From the NCBI RefSeq assembly GCF_023168405.1, contig NZ_AP025285.1, positions 1,734,001 to 1,798,000 of the forward strand: a stretch of 64,000 bases of DNA, written 5' to 3'. Positions 1-8,283 of this stretch are shown in pieces. The stretch comes from Leptogranulimonas caecicola (GTDB lineage Bacteria; Actinomycetota; Coriobacteriia; Coriobacteriales; Atopobiaceae). The position numbers and the translations under genes were made by a program. Below the pieces are notes generated by a model, which saw nothing but the letters and a program-made list of their open reading frames with translations, was not told the origin of the DNA and made no database searches. The stretch's first letter is position 1. Every line of letters begins with the position of its first letter.

Positions 1-86
1 GTGTCAAGTCCGCAGTAGGCGCTTTGAAATGCGATCTGACTGCCCAGCACACCGCCGCCAGCTACCACTACCTTTTGAAATGCCAT
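1..86 (-). CDS. 3-hydroxyacyl-CoA dehydrogenase, 5' end only
   Basis: Only the first 28 codons are inside the window; the gene runs off the left edge. The translation begins MAFQKVVVAGGGVLGSQIA, a Rossmann nucleotide-binding start with the glycine pattern GGGVLG directly after the first beta strand. This is the NAD-binding start typical of 3-hydroxyacyl-CoA / 3-hydroxybutyryl-CoA dehydrogenases, which oxidise 3-hydroxyacyl-CoA with NAD. The ATG at 86-84 is preceded by an AAAGGA ribosome binding site about 6 bases upstream. Other NAD-dependent dehydrogenases share this fold, so the substrate is a best guess from the wording of the motif. Confidence 0.65.
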   Translation of the reverse strand, partial: MAFQKVVVAGGGVLGSQIAFQSAYCGLD

Positions 87-311
87 GGAACATCCTTTCT
101 TTTTGGTTCTTCCCACCCATTCATACCAAACCTACTCAGACAGAACTGTTCCATGTGCGCTGAAACGCAGTTTGAATACCACCTTAAAGTCGTGATTCGC
201 TGACATAGGTTCCCAGGATACGTAATCTGCCTGGCCTACAACGCAATGCGGTTCCTTATTCATATTCTACTTTTGATGACTACAGCGGTATGTCCGCCGC
301 CCATTCAGCTT

Positions 312-605
312 TTAATTGAGCCAAAAGGGAAAGCCCCAGAGCGGGCCAAAGATCAGCACAAGCCCATAGACCATCAAAAAGAGCGCGAAACCAAACCTGA
401 GCATCTGGCGGCTTTTATAGAGGCTCACTGCCATGACGGCAGAGACGGCCACCAGCACCGAGTTGCTAATCACAGTAGCAGTCCGTAGGTCCAACACCGC
501 GCACAGCATTCCCAACGTAGTGAGCACCAGCGCGGCTATCCACAGCCAGAAGGGATCTTCTTTGATGTGTTCAGCCAGTTGGTTTCCCACTTGTTCCATG
601 CGCAT
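312..605 (-). CDS. small membrane protein, unknown
   Basis: A 97-residue protein with three or four hydrophobic stretches (about residues 18-38, 42-62 and 70-93) and a short charged N-terminus. No family is recognised. The ATG at 605 has an AGAGG ribosome binding site 7 bases upstream; a second in-frame ATG lies two codons later. It stands alone between the dehydrogenase start and a regulatory-looking palindrome at 639-670. Its size and layout resemble small membrane partners encoded with MarR/PadR/GntR regulators, but no regulator gene is visible here. Function unknown. Confidence 0.6.
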   Translation of the reverse strand: MRMEQVGNQLAEHIKEDPFWLWIAALVLTTLGMLCAVLDLRTATVISNSVLVAVSAVMAVSLYKSRQMLRFGFALFLMVYGLVLIFGPLWGFPFWLN

Positions 606-638
606 GGCCAGACCTCTTTGCCGCCGCCTTCAGGGCTA

Positions 639-670
639 AACCAACTATATACTATATTATATAGTTGGTT
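639..670. promoter_or_regulatory. AT-rich palindrome, probable operator/promoter
   Basis: Perfect inverted repeat AACCAACTATAT (639-650) and ATATAGTTGGTT (659-670) with an 8-base spacer, 34 bases upstream of the start of the small membrane protein at 605. A TATAAT sequence is embedded in it on the minus strand (661-656), so a repressor bound here would cover a -10 element. The regulator is not encoded in the visible flank. Confidence 0.55.
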
Positions 671-886
671 TTAACTGCATTTATACAAAACTATACGTCA
701 CCCTATGCGCTCACCATACATCGGCCAGACATCTGTAAAAATCAAGCCGATGCCTATCTGACTCTTTGATTTCCAATCATTTTTGGACTGATTGCCCTAC
801 GCGATTCGAGGCCGTCCTCTGCGACTCTCATCTTGTCCAGGCTCTCGTCTTGTCCGTTTACTGCAAGGGTTGTAATAGCTTCTGTA

Positions 887-967
887 CTACCAGTAGAGCA
901 TCACGGGAGCCACCACCATGGGAAGCAAAACGGCCAGACAAGCAATAATGAGGATGGCTGCGAGCAT
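887..967 (-). CDS. possible 26-residue membrane peptide
   Basis: An open frame of 26 codons reads MLAAILIIACLAVLLPMVVA and ends in a short PVMLYW tail. It is almost wholly hydrophobic, enough for one membrane span. A GGAG ribosome binding site (GAAGGAGACTTCA before the ATG) makes translation plausible, and the sequence lies in a gap of more than 500 bases with no other gene. A TTACGA-17 bp-TATCTA promoter-like pair lies upstream on the same strand. Size and shape recall KdpF-like single-span peptides, but no kdp gene is nearby, so no function is assigned. Confidence 0.4.
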   Translation of the reverse strand: MLAAILIIACLAVLLPMVVAPVMLYW

Positions 968-1076
968 TGAAGTCTCCTTCGACCGAATCTTTTATCAACT
1001 TCAATGCTGACAGCCCTGCCCCTTAACATCCATCGATTTAGATAACAGGTCTATGACACTGTCGTAAGGTTCCTCT

Positions 1077-1117
1077 TACCGAGAAACACCAGCCCTGTGA
1101 GCTGGTGTTTCTCGGTA
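1077..1117. terminator. 17-bp perfect hairpin carrying ACCGAGAAAC in its arms
   Basis: TACCGAGAAACACCAGC (1077-1093), a 7-base loop and GCTGGTGTTTCTCGGTA (1101-1117) form a perfect stem just 3' of the nitroreductase gene ending at 1144. There is no U-run, so it would be an atypical terminator or an RNA 3' end. Both arms contain a one-base variant of the TGCCGAGAA word that is over-represented across the window. Confidence 0.55.
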
Positions 1118-1143
1118 TCCCAAGACCTGCGAAGCTCCGATCT

Positions 1144-1758
1144 TTAGACCAGCACCTCTTCTAGAGAGCGCTTGGGCACATGATGCACACCTTGGTCGTC
1201 GCGCCAGTACTTTATGCCGTCAGGGGAGCTGTCCAAAGGCTCGAGCACGCACTTCTCCACAGGAGTGCCCAGCGCGATGACCAGCAGGGGCTCGACGCCC
1301 TCCAAGCTTAAGAACTCTGCGAGATCGGGTTTGAAGTTGCGAAGGATGCAGCCGCCAAAACCAGCCTCGGTGGCTGCCAGCAGGATGGTTTGAGAAGCGA
1401 TGCCTGCGTCCACCCAGGTCAGAGGGGTGACCTTATCGGCAGCGCATACCACGACATAACCTGTGGGACGCTCTGCCAGCTCCGGTCCATCCCAGGTGGC
1501 AAGATAGCCGGCCCATCCCAGGCGCTTAAATACCCCATCGCGCACGCTGGCATCGCTCACCAACCGATAGCGAAGGGGCTGCAAATTGCCTGCCGAGGCC
1601 GTCTGGCGCGCCAAGTCTACCAAGGCCAGCATGAGTTCGCGAGGAATAGGGTCGCCGTCATCGAAGCGTCGATAGCTGCGACAGCCGCGTACAGTGGCTG
1701 CAATGTCATCAAGTCCGTAATCGAGCTCAGTGCGCTCGATGGTCTTCTCCATGTCCAT
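1144..1758 (-). CDS. nitroreductase-family flavoprotein
   Basis: A 204-residue protein of the FMN-dependent nitroreductase family. The early RSYRRF motif contacts FMN phosphate in this family, followed by a SAGNLQPLRY region; the middle part WVDAGIASQTILLAATEAG and the following GGCILRNF match the family core. Such enzymes reduce nitro compounds, quinones or flavins with NAD(P)H. The length is normal. The start at 1758 is preceded by an AGAGGG sequence; an ATG two codons later is an alternative. The HAD gene upstream runs the same way with a gap of 64 bases, so co-transcription is possible. Substrate unknown. Confidence 0.85.
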   Translation of the reverse strand: MDMEKTIERTELDYGLDDIAATVRGCRSYRRFDDGDPIPRELMLALVDLARQTASAGNLQPLRYRLVSDASVRDGVFKRLGWAGYLATWDGPELAERPTGYVVVCAADKVTPLTWVDAGIASQTILLAATEAGFGGCILRNFKPDLAEFLSLEGVEPLLVIALGTPVEKCVLEPLDSSPDGIKYWRDDQGVHHVPKRSLEEVLV

Positions 1759-1822
1759 CAGACACCCTCTCTCTAACTGGCTGCATACCGCGTCGACCGT
1801 GTCCTTACTGCTACAGCCGGCT

Positions 1823-2677
1823 CTACTTGTTCTTGCCGTCCTTGATCACCATGATGCAACGGTCCTCTTCGCACATGTGAAGCACGTCATCGATGAGGCC
1901 CAGGTGCACGCAGGCACGGTAAATGCCCGCATCGTCTACCGAAGTGGTGATCACATTGGCCACGTCTTTTGCCCTGTGGTCTGCGTTGCCCATGGCAACA
2001 CCGTTGCCCACTGCGGCCAACATCGAAGCGTCGTTGCCGCCGTCGCCAAAGGCATAGGCATCCTTGCGATCGATGCCGTAGTGGTCAAGCACCGCCCAGA
2101 CGCCTTGATCCTTGCCACCGTCTGCAGGGATGACGTCTGCGAAATCCTCGGTCCAACGCACCAGCTTTACCTTGTCGGTGACGTCGGTGATCAGGTGCTC
2201 GTCTTCGGGCGCGATAAAAGCATTGAGCTGATAGACCGGACGAGTATAGGCAGCCTCTGGCACGTCTTCATCAAACTTCACGTTAGCGTGCTCTTCGGCG
2301 GCAGTCACCAGCGGCCCGTGGCGTGGGGTGAAGGCGCGGTCCGCCGTCATATAGACGATGTCAAAGCCGCCCTTGAGCGCCTCCTCGGTGATGAGACGCA
2401 CCGCCTCGGGGTCCACCGCCGTCATGCGAAAGATGCCGCGCTCATCCAAGCACACCTGGCCTGAGTTGCACAAAAAGCCGTCGAAACCCTCGAAATCACC
2501 CTGGCCGTTGCGCAAGAACGAAGGCACCTGGAACAGCGCGCGGCCCGACGCCACATAGATGAGCACGCCGTTGTTGCGCAGCTCCTGCAGCGCTACCTGG
2601 GTGGTATGGGGCATCGAGTGGGTACGGAAGGATAACAGAGTGCCATCGATATCAAAGAACGCGATTTTTTGAGCCAT
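1823..2677 (-). CDS. Cof-type HAD-superfamily phosphatase
   Basis: A haloacid-dehalogenase-type phosphatase of about 284 residues. Motif I is FFDIDGTLL, with the nucleophilic aspartate about ten residues from the start, and the metal-binding motif IV is FGDGGNDASML near residue 200. Between them lies a type IIB cap, as in Cof/YidA/SupH enzymes, which hydrolyse sugar phosphates, flavin mononucleotide or nucleotide phosphates. The ATG at 2677 places motif I right at the N-terminus, as is normal; a start at 2722 would add 15 residues unlike the family. The ribosome binding site in front of 2677 is weak. Confidence 0.85.
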   Translation of the reverse strand: MAQKIAFFDIDGTLLSFRTHSMPHTTQVALQELRNNGVLIYVASGRALFQVPSFLRNGQGDFEGFDGFLCNSGQVCLDERGIFRMTAVDPEAVRLITEEALKGGFDIVYMTADRAFTPRHGPLVTAAEEHANVKFDEDVPEAAYTRPVYQLNAFIAPEDEHLITDVTDKVKLVRWTEDFADVIPADGGKDQGVWAVLDHYGIDRKDAYAFGDGGNDASMLAAVGNGVAMGNADHRAKDVANVITTSVDDAGIYRACVHLGLIDDVLHMCEEDRCIMVIKDGKNK

Positions 2678-2707
2678 AAAGAGTCTTCTTTCAAATCTTT
2701 GAGGGGT

Positions 2708-2815
2708 GGGCTTTCTTGACACAGGCCCTAAAGCCCGCCAGAAAGCATGAGGTTAATACTCGGGGAGTTGCCGCTGGACAGGATAAGATCCGCTAATGGA
2801 GCGACAGATCTTATC
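2708..2815. repeat. two inverted repeats between aminotransferase and HAD gene
   Basis: GGGCTTT (2708-2714) pairs with AAAGCCC (2730-2736), and GATAAGATC (2782-2790) pairs perfectly with GATCTTATC (2807-2815). They lie 3' of the aminotransferase gene and 5' of the HAD gene. No U-run follows either one on the minus strand, so they may be terminator remnants or protein-binding sites. Confidence 0.35.
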
Positions 2816-2896
2816 TATGAGCCACCTCACAAGATAGGATTCTCCCGTAGAGGTCCCGCTTGCGCCCAACCTTCATGAAAATCCCCGGAGACCCCC

Positions 2897-4060
2897 CTAG
2901 GCTCCAAACCCCGCTTCTCCGATCTTTGCGGCGGCACGGGCCAGCTCCTCTGGAGGCAGCACCAGCGCCAGACGCACATACCCCTCGCCCTCTGGGCCAA
3001 AGGCAGCACCGGGCGTGACCACCACTCCCGCCTTCTCCATGAGCTCCTGTACAAAGTCGAAAGAGTTTTCATAGCGCTCCGGAAGCTTTGCCCACATGAA
3101 CATGGTGCCCTGAGCATTGGGGCGCTCCCAGCCGATGGCCTCAAGACCGTCTGCCAGTGCATCCCTTCGTGCTTGATAATTAAGACGCTGTTGCTCCACA
3201 GGAGCCAAGTCGCTGGTGAGCGCCGCAATGGCCACCCTTTGCAGAGGAATAAACGTGCCAAAGTCCAGCTGGCCGCGAAGCTTGCGCATGGCAGCAACCA
3301 CATCAGGACGACCTACCAGGAAGGAGAGGCGCGCGCCGGTCACATCGAAGGACTTGGAGAGGGAGAAGAACTCCACGCCCACCTCTTTGGCGCCCTCGTA
3401 CGCCAGGAACGAGCCACCCTTGTTCCCATCAAAAATGATGTCAGAATAGGCATTATCGTGCACAATGAGCAGATCGTGCGCCTTGGCAAAGGCCACCAGC
3501 TCCTCATAAAACTCCGGAGTGGCTACAGAACCCACTGGGTTTGCAGGCAACGACACCACCATATAGCTGGCCTCATCAGCCTGTTGAGGGTCAATGCCTT
3601 CCAGGTAGGGAAGGAAGTTATGCTCGGCAGTCAGGGGATAAAACACCGGAGCCGCCCCCGCAAGATGCGCAGCGCCTGCGAAGATGGGATAGCAAGGATC
3701 TGGCACCAACACCGAATCACCGGGATCTGCCAGCGTCATCGCCAGGTGGGCCATACCCTCTTGGGTGCCCGAGACCATCATCACCATGTCGGGCGTGATT
3801 TCAACATTGAAACGACGCTTGTAGTAGGCACACACCGCATTCAAAAGTTCCGGCAAGTCATGGAGCGCATACTTCCAAGAATTGGGATCTTTGGCCGACT
3901 CCAGCAGCGCATCGACAATCTCTTGGGAAGGCGCAAAATCAGGGGTTCCCACCGACAGGTCGATCATGGTCTTGCCCTGGCCCTCCAGCGCGCGGCGCTG
4001 GGCATTGAGTGAGGCAAAAACCTCTTCGCCAAAAGCATCGAGACGTCGGGAGAATTTCAT
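2897..4060 (-). CDS. class I/II PLP aminotransferase
   Basis: A 387-residue fold-type I aminotransferase. The PLP-binding lysine is in FSLSKSFDVTGARLSFLVG (about residue 225); upstream are the cofactor-contact motif VSGTQEGMAHL and the substrate-side NPVGSVA. The family includes LL-diaminopimelate, aspartate and aromatic aminotransferases; overall wording is closest to the MtnE/DapL/AspC-like group, but the substrate cannot be fixed from sequence. The ATG at 4060 is chosen because an AAAGGG ribosome binding site lies 7 bases upstream; an in-frame start at 4081 has none. Confidence 0.88.
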   Translation of the reverse strand: MKFSRRLDAFGEEVFASLNAQRRALEGQGKTMIDLSVGTPDFAPSQEIVDALLESAKDPNSWKYALHDLPELLNAVCAYYKRRFNVEITPDMVMMVSGTQEGMAHLAMTLADPGDSVLVPDPCYPIFAGAAHLAGAAPVFYPLTAEHNFLPYLEGIDPQQADEASYMVVSLPANPVGSVATPEFYEELVAFAKAHDLLIVHDNAYSDIIFDGNKGGSFLAYEGAKEVGVEFFSLSKSFDVTGARLSFLVGRPDVVAAMRKLRGQLDFGTFIPLQRVAIAALTSDLAPVEQQRLNYQARRDALADGLEAIGWERPNAQGTMFMWAKLPERYENSFDFVQELMEKAGVVVTPGAAFGPEGEGYVRLALVLPPEELARAAAKIGEAGFGA

Positions 4061-4429
4061 AGCACTACCCTTTCGAGCCAAAGAACCAAACTTTTATCTG
4101 CTTCTAGACCAGCTCGACCACCAATCCCCCAGCCGCATGGTCCAGAATCGCGCACGTTCTTTATGCTACCCCCACACTTTTGCTTCGTGTGAGCTTAAGT
4201 GCCGAGAAGAGATGAGCTGTTACATCCAGCATCTCTTTTGGCCGCATGAATCTCTCGTCTCAATGAGTCATGCCCTTTGACGCTCGCAGCCGAGAAGGAC
4301 TACTCACCAGAAAGAGAGGGCCACGTCCTTGAAGCTGGTAAATGATAGGTAAGGCTGCCTGTGTCCCATGGGCGCAACACACCTTGTATAACGGTGTTCT
4401 AAACGTTGGCTAAGAGAAAGCGAACCACC
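4061..4429. other. divergent intergenic region with hairpin and motif copies
   Basis: A gap of about 370 bases between divergent genes. It holds TGCCGAGAA at 4200-4208, a one-base variant AGCCGAGAAGGAC near 4289, and a hairpin overlapping the first copy: AAGAGATG (4207-4214) pairs with CATCTCTT (4230-4237), with GCTG/CAGC inside and Ts after it on the plus strand. TATAAC near 4387 could be the -10 box of the SGNH gene. No gene was found. Confidence 0.4.
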
Positions 4430-5335
4430 ATGCTTGTATCTGTCATGGGCGACTCCATGTCGACTTTCGAGGGCTATATCCCTGAAGGTTGGAACGTGTT
4501 TTATACCGGCGAGAACCTAGACTTCACTGGCGTTACCACGGTAGACGACACTTGGTGGATGCAGGTCATCAAAGGTATGGGCGGCGAGTTTCTGGCCAAC
4601 GCCAGTTGGTCTGGCTCCTGCGTCGAGGGCGTAGGCTATCCTGCCGGAGAATCTCGCATGCGCACCAATGCCTTGCAAAAAGACGGCGTGCATCCCGATG
4701 CTGTCCTTATCTTTATGGGCATCAACGACTTTGGCTGGGGTGGCACCCTTAACCAAATGCTTGGACGCGGCACCGCCACCCCCTACAACATCGATCTTTC
4801 TAAGTATCCCGTCGAACCCCCTGCCATGTCCCCTGTGGATGCCGCAGAGAAGTTTGGCGAGGCCTACAGCCGCATGTTGCAAAACATTGTCTGTGACAAC
4901 CCCGGCGTGGAAGTGTGGTGCATCACCCTTCCTGTAGGCCGTCTCACAGGCGCCGGCTGCACCTGCTTTACCTATCCCTATCGTGGCAATCACTTCGACC
5001 GCTACAACAACGCCATTCGCATTGCGGCGGGTCAGTGGGAGAACTGCCACGTGGCCGACGCCCGCGCATTCAAGCTCGATTACGATGCTGCCGACGGCAC
5101 TCACCCCACCAAGCTTGGCATGCAGCAGATTGCCTCTCAGGTACTGGCGGCCATGGGGAAGGACGTGGAGCCTCAAGGCGTGGCCAAAAGCGAGCAAGTG
5201 TGCTTCCGTGACAACTGCATTGGATGCCCTTATGCCCGAGGCACGGCCTTTGGTTGGAACACGGTATGCGAGCTGCTCTTCCCAGACCGCACCTACACTC
5301 AGGTGCGCGGTGCAGACGCGCAGACCCAGGCTTAA
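4430..5335 (+). CDS. SGNH/GDSL hydrolase with cysteine-rich C-terminus
   Basis: About 301 residues. The catalytic serine block is VSVMGDSMSTFEGY at the N-terminus, the block III asparagine is in FMGINDFGWGG, and the catalytic Asp-His pair is in DGTHPTKLG, so all SGNH esterase landmarks are present. Members deacylate carbohydrates, lipids or peptidoglycan. No signal peptide is seen, so it is probably cytoplasmic. After the catalytic domain there is an unusual tail with four cysteines (C-x4-NC-x2-C, then another C about 16 residues on) that could bind metal or form disulfides. An in-frame TTG at 4406 is possible, but the ATG at 4430 sits just ahead of the serine motif; neither has a strong ribosome binding site. 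Confidence 0.85.
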   Translation: MLVSVMGDSMSTFEGYIPEGWNVFYTGENLDFTGVTTVDDTWWMQVIKGMGGEFLANASWSGSCVEGVGYPAGESRMRTNALQKDGVHPDAVLIFMGINDFGWGGTLNQMLGRGTATPYNIDLSKYPVEPPAMSPVDAAEKFGEAYSRMLQNIVCDNPGVEVWCITLPVGRLTGAGCTCFTYPYRGNHFDRYNNAIRIAAGQWENCHVADARAFKLDYDAADGTHPTKLGMQQIASQVLAAMGKDVEPQGVAKSEQVCFRDNCIGCPYARGTAFGWNTVCELLFPDRTYTQVRGADAQTQA

Positions 5336-5348
5336 GACTACCTCGCTT

Positions 5349-5382
5349 TATAGGTAGGCTGCTGGCGATGGGCCTACCTATA
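5349..5382 (+). terminator. hairpin after SGNH hydrolase gene
   Basis: TATAGGTAGGC (5349-5359) and GCCTACCTATA (5372-5382) form a perfect 11-bp stem 14 bases past the stop codon. It has no U-run and precedes a canonical terminator 28 bases further on. Confidence 0.5.
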
Positions 5383-5409
5383 ATCGTTGTGATGAGTCCT
5401 TTCTTATGA

Positions 5410-5441
5410 GCCCCTCTGTTTTGTGACAGAGGGGCATTTTT
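5410..5441 (+). terminator. rho-independent terminator
   Basis: GCCCCTCTGT (5410-5419), a 6-base loop and ACAGAGGGGC (5426-5435) form a 10-bp stem followed by ATTTTT. It lies between the convergent ends of the SGNH hydrolase gene and sbcC. Confidence 0.85.
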
Positions 5442-5469
5442 AGGCTTCATTCTTAAGTGCTGCTCTGAG

Positions 5470-8280
5470 CTAATCCAGATGCAATCTGGCTTCAGACCCA
5501 GTTTTGCCTCGCGTCACCACTATCTGCTTAGGGATGGTTTCACGCATGAGGTCGACGTGGCTGATGACGCCAACAAGCTTAGAATCGCCCGTGAGATTGG
5601 TAAGCGCATTGATGGCTAGCCCCAGTGACTCGGTATCCAATGAGCCAAAGCCTTCGTCGACAAACATCACGTCTAGGCGTACACCTCCCGCCTGAGACTG
5701 CACCACATCAGACAGCCCCAATGCCAATGAGAGCGACGCCTTGAACATTTCACCGCCCGAAAGCGTAGAAGCTGGCCTGCGCTTACCGGTGTAAGCATCG
5801 AAGACGTTGATATCCAAACCTGTTGCGCCTCGAAGGTCCCTAGACTCAACCGATCGCTCTAGGGCAAATCGTCCTTGAGTCATGGAAGAGAGCCTGCGGT
5901 TAGCTGCTGCGAGCACGCGATCGAACCAACGGGCCTGCAGGAAAGTCTCAAAATCAAGACCCTTGTGAATTCCCTCACGCCTTGCCACGCGGCCTAGAGG
6001 CTCGAGTACTTTGAATTCATCTCGGATCTGATCTTGGCGAGATGCCAATTCTTCAAGCACTTTCTTTACCCCGCTATTGGCAGCCGTTCTTTCTGCCAAT
6101 GCATCTTGCCGATCGCGCAATGCTTGGCCTTGCGCTTCCCAGGCATCACGATCTTTTTGATAGGCCTGTTTGTCTGGCACAGAAAGCTTGTCTCGTTGTT
6201 CTTGCAAAAGAAGCTGCTGCTGGGCTGTTTGCTCTAGTTTCTGTTGATTTTCTTGCAATGTCTTTTGTGCGGCCTCTCGAATTCGCTTCAACTCTGCCGC
6301 CTGATCATGGAACCCTTGAGCAGCTTCTCTTGCTTCATCAAGACTTGGATAGCTCAATCCGCTGGCCAGAGTGTTCAAGCGCTCCTTTGCAGCGGCCAAT
6401 GCACTGGAAGCTTGGCCTTGCTGTTCCAACGCGCTTTTAAGAGCTGCTTGGGCTTCTTCTTGGGCCTTCTTGAGAGTCCCAACACTCTGCTGAAGCTCCT
6501 GGGACTCCCTTTCTAATGCCTTTAAACTGTCAAGCTTGGTCTCAAGGGCCTTTCTTTGGCACTTTTCTTCTTTCATCATTTCTTTAAGGGTATCCACTTG
6601 TTTTTTAGCAAGAGCCGCCACCTGATCTGCAAACTCAAAACTGGTGCCTAGTGCAGTTTGATCTTCCGGATCCAACGCATTCCATGCGGTCTCATAGCGC
6701 CCCTGGGCAGAAGAGAGCTTCTTTGCTGCTGCGTCTCGAATCTCAATGGCCTGATCGCGAGCTTCCTGTAAATCATTGAGCTCGTCTTCTGTGGGCATGT
6801 CTTCAGCCAACGGGGCAGGTGACGGATGAGTAGTAGCTCCGCATACCAAGCAGGGCCGACCTTCTTGGAGCCTTTGGGCAAGAATTCCCGCCACGCCATT
6901 ACTGCGAGCATTGTCGGCCATAGACCAGCAATCTTTTGCGTCTTGGGCTGCTTTTTGCAGCTGGTTGTAGTCAACTGTTTTATTGAGGTAGTCCTTTGCC
7001 AACTTGGCTACATTGTCACAGGCGCCAATACGCCTCTCAAGAGACTCCACTTTCTTTTGGATACCGTTGAGCATCTCGGAAGCCCCAAGACGTTGCGTAT
7101 TTACCTCAGCAAGTTGAGCAATCCTTGCATCAGCCGCATCAAGCGCAGCCTTCGCCTCCGACTCTTGCGCCTGGGCGGCGTCCTTTGCCTGTTGAACGCT
7201 CTTCTCGGCAGCCTGTGCTTTATTTACATTCTCACGCTGTGCATCCACCGCAAGATAGTCGTCAAACTCTTTCTCTATTGCAAGGCTTTGAGCCGTAAGA
7301 TGATGCTCTTGAGTCTTGTTTTTCTGGACATCGCTATAACGATTCTTGGCCCTGGCAACAGCGCTTTCCAATTCGGGAAGCTGGCAAGTCACTCGAACAA
7401 TTGAATCATCGAGCTCCTGAGCACGTTCTAAAAGCTGACGCTGACGCTCAAGCTCAGAGGACTCTTTTTGGAATTGCGCTAGAACCGCCGAGAGTTCTGC
7501 GCGTTCACTTTCGTCGGCCTTGCATAGCTTCTCGACTACGCTAAGAGGATCAGCTACCGTGGCAGCTTCGCCCTGTGCCCAATTCTCAAGCTCTTCCATA
7601 AGTTTGAGCGCACCTTGAACTCGCATCACTTCGGTGCGGGCCTGATCCTTTATATTTTTAGCTTCAGCCTCCACTGAAGCCGCTTGCGACTTGAGCATCT
7701 CTTGTAAGACGCCCGCGTTGGCTGTGCGGAAGAGTGTCGAGAACACCTCTTTGCGCTCTTTGGTATCGGCCTCTAGCAAGCGTGCAAAATCGCCCTGAGC
7801 AATCATAGCTATCTGCATGAACTGCTTCTGGCTAAGTCCTAAAAGCTCCTCGATGCGCCTGGTTACCTCGCCCTTCTTGGTAATAGGCAAGATTCCTTGA
7901 GGAATAGCCCCACTCTCAACACCCTCCCAAAGCTCTACAGTGGGCTTGTTGGTGGTGACGCCTGTTTTGCCTTGCTTTGGCCTCTCATAGAACAAGGTAC
8001 GGTGCACTTTGTAGCGTATGCCCTTGAGTTCAAACTCCAGATCCACGTAGCCAGGAGTGCCAAACTCGGCAAATTGAGAGTACAGAGTGCTGTCGCTATC
8101 TCCATCATTGGCAGTACTGCCAAACAACGCAAAGGTGATTGCATCAAAAATAGTGGTTTTGCCAGCACCGGTGTCGCCGCAAATCAAATAAAGGCCCGAG
8201 GTTCCCAGCTGCTCGAAGTCAATGGTAGTTTCTTTTGCATAGGGCCCAAAGGCGCTCATGGTAAGGGTAAGCGGTCTCAT
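5470..8280 (-). CDS. sbcC: exonuclease SbcC (Rad50-like ATPase)
   Basis: A 936-residue SMC-like ATPase, partner of SbcD; together they cut DNA hairpins and process double-strand breaks. The N-terminal Walker A is GDTGAGKTT (about residue 35), followed by the Q-loop region FMQIAMIAQGDFARLL. Two long coiled coils rich in Gln, Glu and Ala flank a zinc hook PCLVCG near residue 475. The C-terminus has the ABC signature STLSGGEMFKASL and a Walker B LDVMFVDEGFGSLD. The start lies 3 bases after the sbcD stop, with a GGAGG ribosome binding site inside the end of sbcD, so the pair is translationally coupled. Confidence 0.97.
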   Translation of the reverse strand: MRPLTLTMSAFGPYAKETTIDFEQLGTSGLYLICGDTGAGKTTIFDAITFALFGSTANDGDSDSTLYSQFAEFGTPGYVDLEFELKGIRYKVHRTLFYERPKQGKTGVTTNKPTVELWEGVESGAIPQGILPITKKGEVTRRIEELLGLSQKQFMQIAMIAQGDFARLLEADTKERKEVFSTLFRTANAGVLQEMLKSQAASVEAEAKNIKDQARTEVMRVQGALKLMEELENWAQGEAATVADPLSVVEKLCKADESERAELSAVLAQFQKESSELERQRQLLERAQELDDSIVRVTCQLPELESAVARAKNRYSDVQKNKTQEHHLTAQSLAIEKEFDDYLAVDAQRENVNKAQAAEKSVQQAKDAAQAQESEAKAALDAADARIAQLAEVNTQRLGASEMLNGIQKKVESLERRIGACDNVAKLAKDYLNKTVDYNQLQKAAQDAKDCWSMADNARSNGVAGILAQRLQEGRPCLVCGATTHPSPAPLAEDMPTEDELNDLQEARDQAIEIRDAAAKKLSSAQGRYETAWNALDPEDQTALGTSFEFADQVAALAKKQVDTLKEMMKEEKCQRKALETKLDSLKALERESQELQQSVGTLKKAQEEAQAALKSALEQQGQASSALAAAKERLNTLASGLSYPSLDEAREAAQGFHDQAAELKRIREAAQKTLQENQQKLEQTAQQQLLLQEQRDKLSVPDKQAYQKDRDAWEAQGQALRDRQDALAERTAANSGVKKVLEELASRQDQIRDEFKVLEPLGRVARREGIHKGLDFETFLQARWFDRVLAAANRRLSSMTQGRFALERSVESRDLRGATGLDINVFDAYTGKRRPASTLSGGEMFKASLSLALGLSDVVQSQAGGVRLDVMFVDEGFGSLDTESLGLAINALTNLTGDSKLVGVISHVDLMRETIPKQIVVTRGKTGSEARLHLD

Positions 8281-8283
8281 GGC

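Noticed and set aside
246-488. 80-codon plus-strand frame
   Set aside because: Overlaps the better supported small membrane protein on the other strand.
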